From Lentisphaerota bacterium (GTDB lineage Bacteria; Verrucomicrobiota; Kiritimatiellia; JAAZAB01), in contig JACQHI010000414.1 of NCBI GenBank assembly GCA_016199105.1, positions 1 to 5,119 of the forward strand: DNA of 5,119 nucleotides, given 5' to 3'. Positions 3,599-5,119 of the stretch are shown here, piece after piece. A program made the position numbers and the translations under genes. A model generated the notes under the pieces. It did not search any database, was not told the DNA's origin, and worked only from the letters and a program-made list of their open reading frames with translations. Numbering within the stretch: the stretch's first letter is position 1; every line of letters begins with the position of its first letter.

Positions 3599-5098
3599 AT
3601 GCCCACTTTAACCACCATCCGGATGCTGTCCGAACATGTCGGCCAGACCGTGACGCTCCAGGGCTGGCTCCACGGAAGCCGGTCCAGCGGCAAATTGATG
3701 TTTCTCCAGTTGCGCGACGGCACCGGTCTCTGTCAGGCCCTGGTCGAGGCGGCCACGCCGGACGTTTTTGCCGCAGCCCGGGAACTCACCCAGGAATCCT
3801 CGTTGCGGGCCACGGGCCTCATCCGTGGCGATGCCCGCGCGCCCGGCGGATTCGAAATGGTGGTGACGCATATCGAGCTCATCCAGAAAGCCGCCGATTA
3901 TCCCATCACTCGCAAGGCGCACGGCACGGATTTCCTCATGAACCACCGCCACCTCTGGTTGCGGTCCCGCCGCCAGACCGCCATTCTCCGCGTGCGCCAC
4001 ACGCTCATCCGGGCCATACGCGATTTCTTCGACAGCCGCGGCTTCACCCTCATCGACACCCCCCTCCTCATCCAAAGCGCGGCCGAGGGCGCCGGCACCC
4101 TTTTCCCGGTGGATTTTTTCGGGGAGAAAGCCTACCTCGCCCAGACCGGCCAGTTGTATCTCGAATCCGCCTGCATGGCGCTCGGCAAGGTCTATTGCTT
4201 CGGCCCCACCTTCCGCGCGGAAAAGTCCAAGACGCGCCGGCACCTCACGGAATTCTGGATGGTCGAGCCGGAGGTCGCCTTCGCCGTCCTCGACGACCTG
4301 GCGGCCCTGGCCGAGGATTTTCTCTGTTCCATCGTGGACACCGTCCTCGCCCGCCACACGGAAGAGTTTGCCGTGGTGGAACGCGATACCACCCCCCTGC
4401 GGAATATCGCCAAACCGTTCCCCCGCCTGACGTATTCGGCGGCCGTGGACATCCTGCGCAGCGCCGAAACCGCCGCGCAACTGGACAAGGAATTGACGGG
4501 CGAGCGGCGGCGCCTGCAGGAAAAAATCGCCGCCCTGGACGGCCTGATCGCCGAAAAGACCAAGGCCGCCAAGGCCTGGCAACAGGACAAGCTGGACGGC
4601 CAGCTCCTGACGCTCCGCGAGGAAATCCGGGAGCTTGAGCTGGACGTCGCCGCCGCGCCCGCCCACATCGAGCAGGCCCGGACATTTCCGTGGGGCAAGG
4701 ACCTGGGCGGCAGCGACGAAACCATCCTCTCCCGCCGCTTCGACAAGCCGCTCATCGTCACCGGCTATCCCAGGGAAGTGAAGGCCTTCTACATGAAGGC
4801 CGATCCCACCGATCCGCGCGTGGTGTTGAACATGGACGTGCTGGCGCCGGAGGGCTATGGAGAAATCATCGGGGGCAGTCAGCGCGAAGACGATCTCTCC
4901 GTCCTGGAAGCCCGGATGCGGGCGGAAGGCATGAATCCCGCGGACTACGGCTGGTACCTGGACCTGCGCCGCTACGGCTCCGTGCCGCACGGCGGCTTCG
5001 GACTCGGCGTGGAACGGACGCTGGCCTGGATTTGCGGGCTCCCGCACGTCCGCGAAACCATCCCCTTCCCCCGCCTCATGGGCCGCATGGTGCCATAG
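3599..5098 (+). CDS. asnS: Asparaginyl-tRNA synthetase with coiled-coil insertion
   Basis: This class II synthetase charges tRNA-Asn with asparagine in the cytosol. The N-terminal OB-fold anticodon-binding domain covers about 14-98 (VTLQGWLHGSRSSGKLMFLQ). The catalytic domain begins with YPITRKAHGTDFLMNHRHLW (101-120). Motif 1 is around 143-157, motif 2 is FRAEKSKTRRHLTEFW (205-220) and motif 3 is GFGLGVERTLAW (466-477). GQLYLES (184-190) and the near-complete match to AsnRS around motif 2 favour AsnRS over AspRS or the archaeal AsxRS. At 499 residues it is longer than the E. coli enzyme (466). The excess lies at about 288-360, between LTYSAAVDIL and FPWGKDLG, and is a charged Leu/Lys/Glu heptad-like stretch, probably a coiled-coil hairpin. 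All core motifs are intact, so activity is expected. The ATG at 3599 fits the family N-terminus; the next ATG (3626) would cut into it. It is transcribed divergently from HU. Confidence 0.96.
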   Translation: MPTLTTIRMLSEHVGQTVTLQGWLHGSRSSGKLMFLQLRDGTGLCQALVEAATPDVFAAARELTQESSLRATGLIRGDARAPGGFEMVVTHIELIQKAADYPITRKAHGTDFLMNHRHLWLRSRRQTAILRVRHTLIRAIRDFFDSRGFTLIDTPLLIQSAAEGAGTLFPVDFFGEKAYLAQTGQLYLESACMALGKVYCFGPTFRAEKSKTRRHLTEFWMVEPEVAFAVLDDLAALAEDFLCSIVDTVLARHTEEFAVVERDTTPLRNIAKPFPRLTYSAAVDILRSAETAAQLDKELTGERRRLQEKIAALDGLIAEKTKAAKAWQQDKLDGQLLTLREEIRELELDVAAAPAHIEQARTFPWGKDLGGSDETILSRRFDKPLIVTGYPREVKAFYMKADPTDPRVVLNMDVLAPEGYGEIIGGSQREDDLSVLEARMRAEGMNPADYGWYLDLRRYGSVPHGGFGLGVERTLAWICGLPHVRETIPFPRLMGRMVP

Positions 5099-5119
5099 CC
5101 GAAACCCAATGGATAGGGG

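Noticed and set aside
3394..4638. Long plus-strand reading frame of 414 codons overlapping HU's leader and asnS
   Set aside because: It is out of frame with asnS, its translation is dominated by Arg, Pro, His and Gly, as expected for a GC-rich shadow frame, and it has no family motif.
3608..5047. Minus-strand reading frame of 479 codons across asnS
   Set aside because: It is antisense to an intact, fully recognisable AsnRS. Its composition is the mirror of asnS codons and it shows no motif.

Overview
The window is a GC-rich bacterial chromosomal segment carrying six protein genes, most of them housekeeping. The genes look like those of a PVC-type bacterium (Verrucomicrobiota, Kiritimatiellota or Lentisphaerota). 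The pointers are the style of the HU protein (GLGKLVLVNRKAR followed by RNPATG), the dCMP deaminase with HAEENAI and SPCLLCAK, and a hairpin-rich intergenic repeat of a kind I associate with such genomes. This placement is an inference; no rRNA or other marker is present to settle it.

Layout. At 31-765 (+) is a secreted Spy/CpxP-like (LTxxQ) protein with a long Gly/Pro/Gln/Met-rich tail. A 447-nt gap (766-1212) follows. It holds a nested inverted-repeat element of about 205 bp (770-974), a separate 22-nt hairpin (996-1017) and a plausible promoter for the next gene. At 1213-1617 (+) is a small lipoprotein of unknown function. It converges on a minus-strand block, and a hairpin at 1620-1661 lies between the two stop codons. 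Read in its own direction, the minus block runs HU-family DNA-binding protein (3357-3076), a strong intrinsic terminator (3057-3016), diaminopimelate epimerase DapF (3006-2167) and a deoxycytidylate deaminase (2125-1661). At 3599-5098 (+), divergent from HU, is a complete asparaginyl-tRNA synthetase (AsnRS).

Function. dapF makes meso-diaminopimelate for peptidoglycan and lysine. The dCMP deaminase supplies dUMP for thymidylate synthesis. HU compacts DNA, and AsnRS charges tRNA-Asn. They form no single pathway; this is a growth-related housekeeping neighbourhood. The first gene is an envelope protein whose family includes periplasmic stress chaperones.

I found no defence system, prophage, CRISPR array, transposase or RNA gene, and nothing that amounts to a new multi-gene system. 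The features worth a second look are small. They are a perfect terminator hairpin nine bases from the dapF start codon, a probable leaderless asnS transcript, a coiled-coil insertion of about 70 residues in AsnRS, the nested palindromic repeat at 770-974, and the long HU leader with an orphan Shine-Dalgarno sequence.
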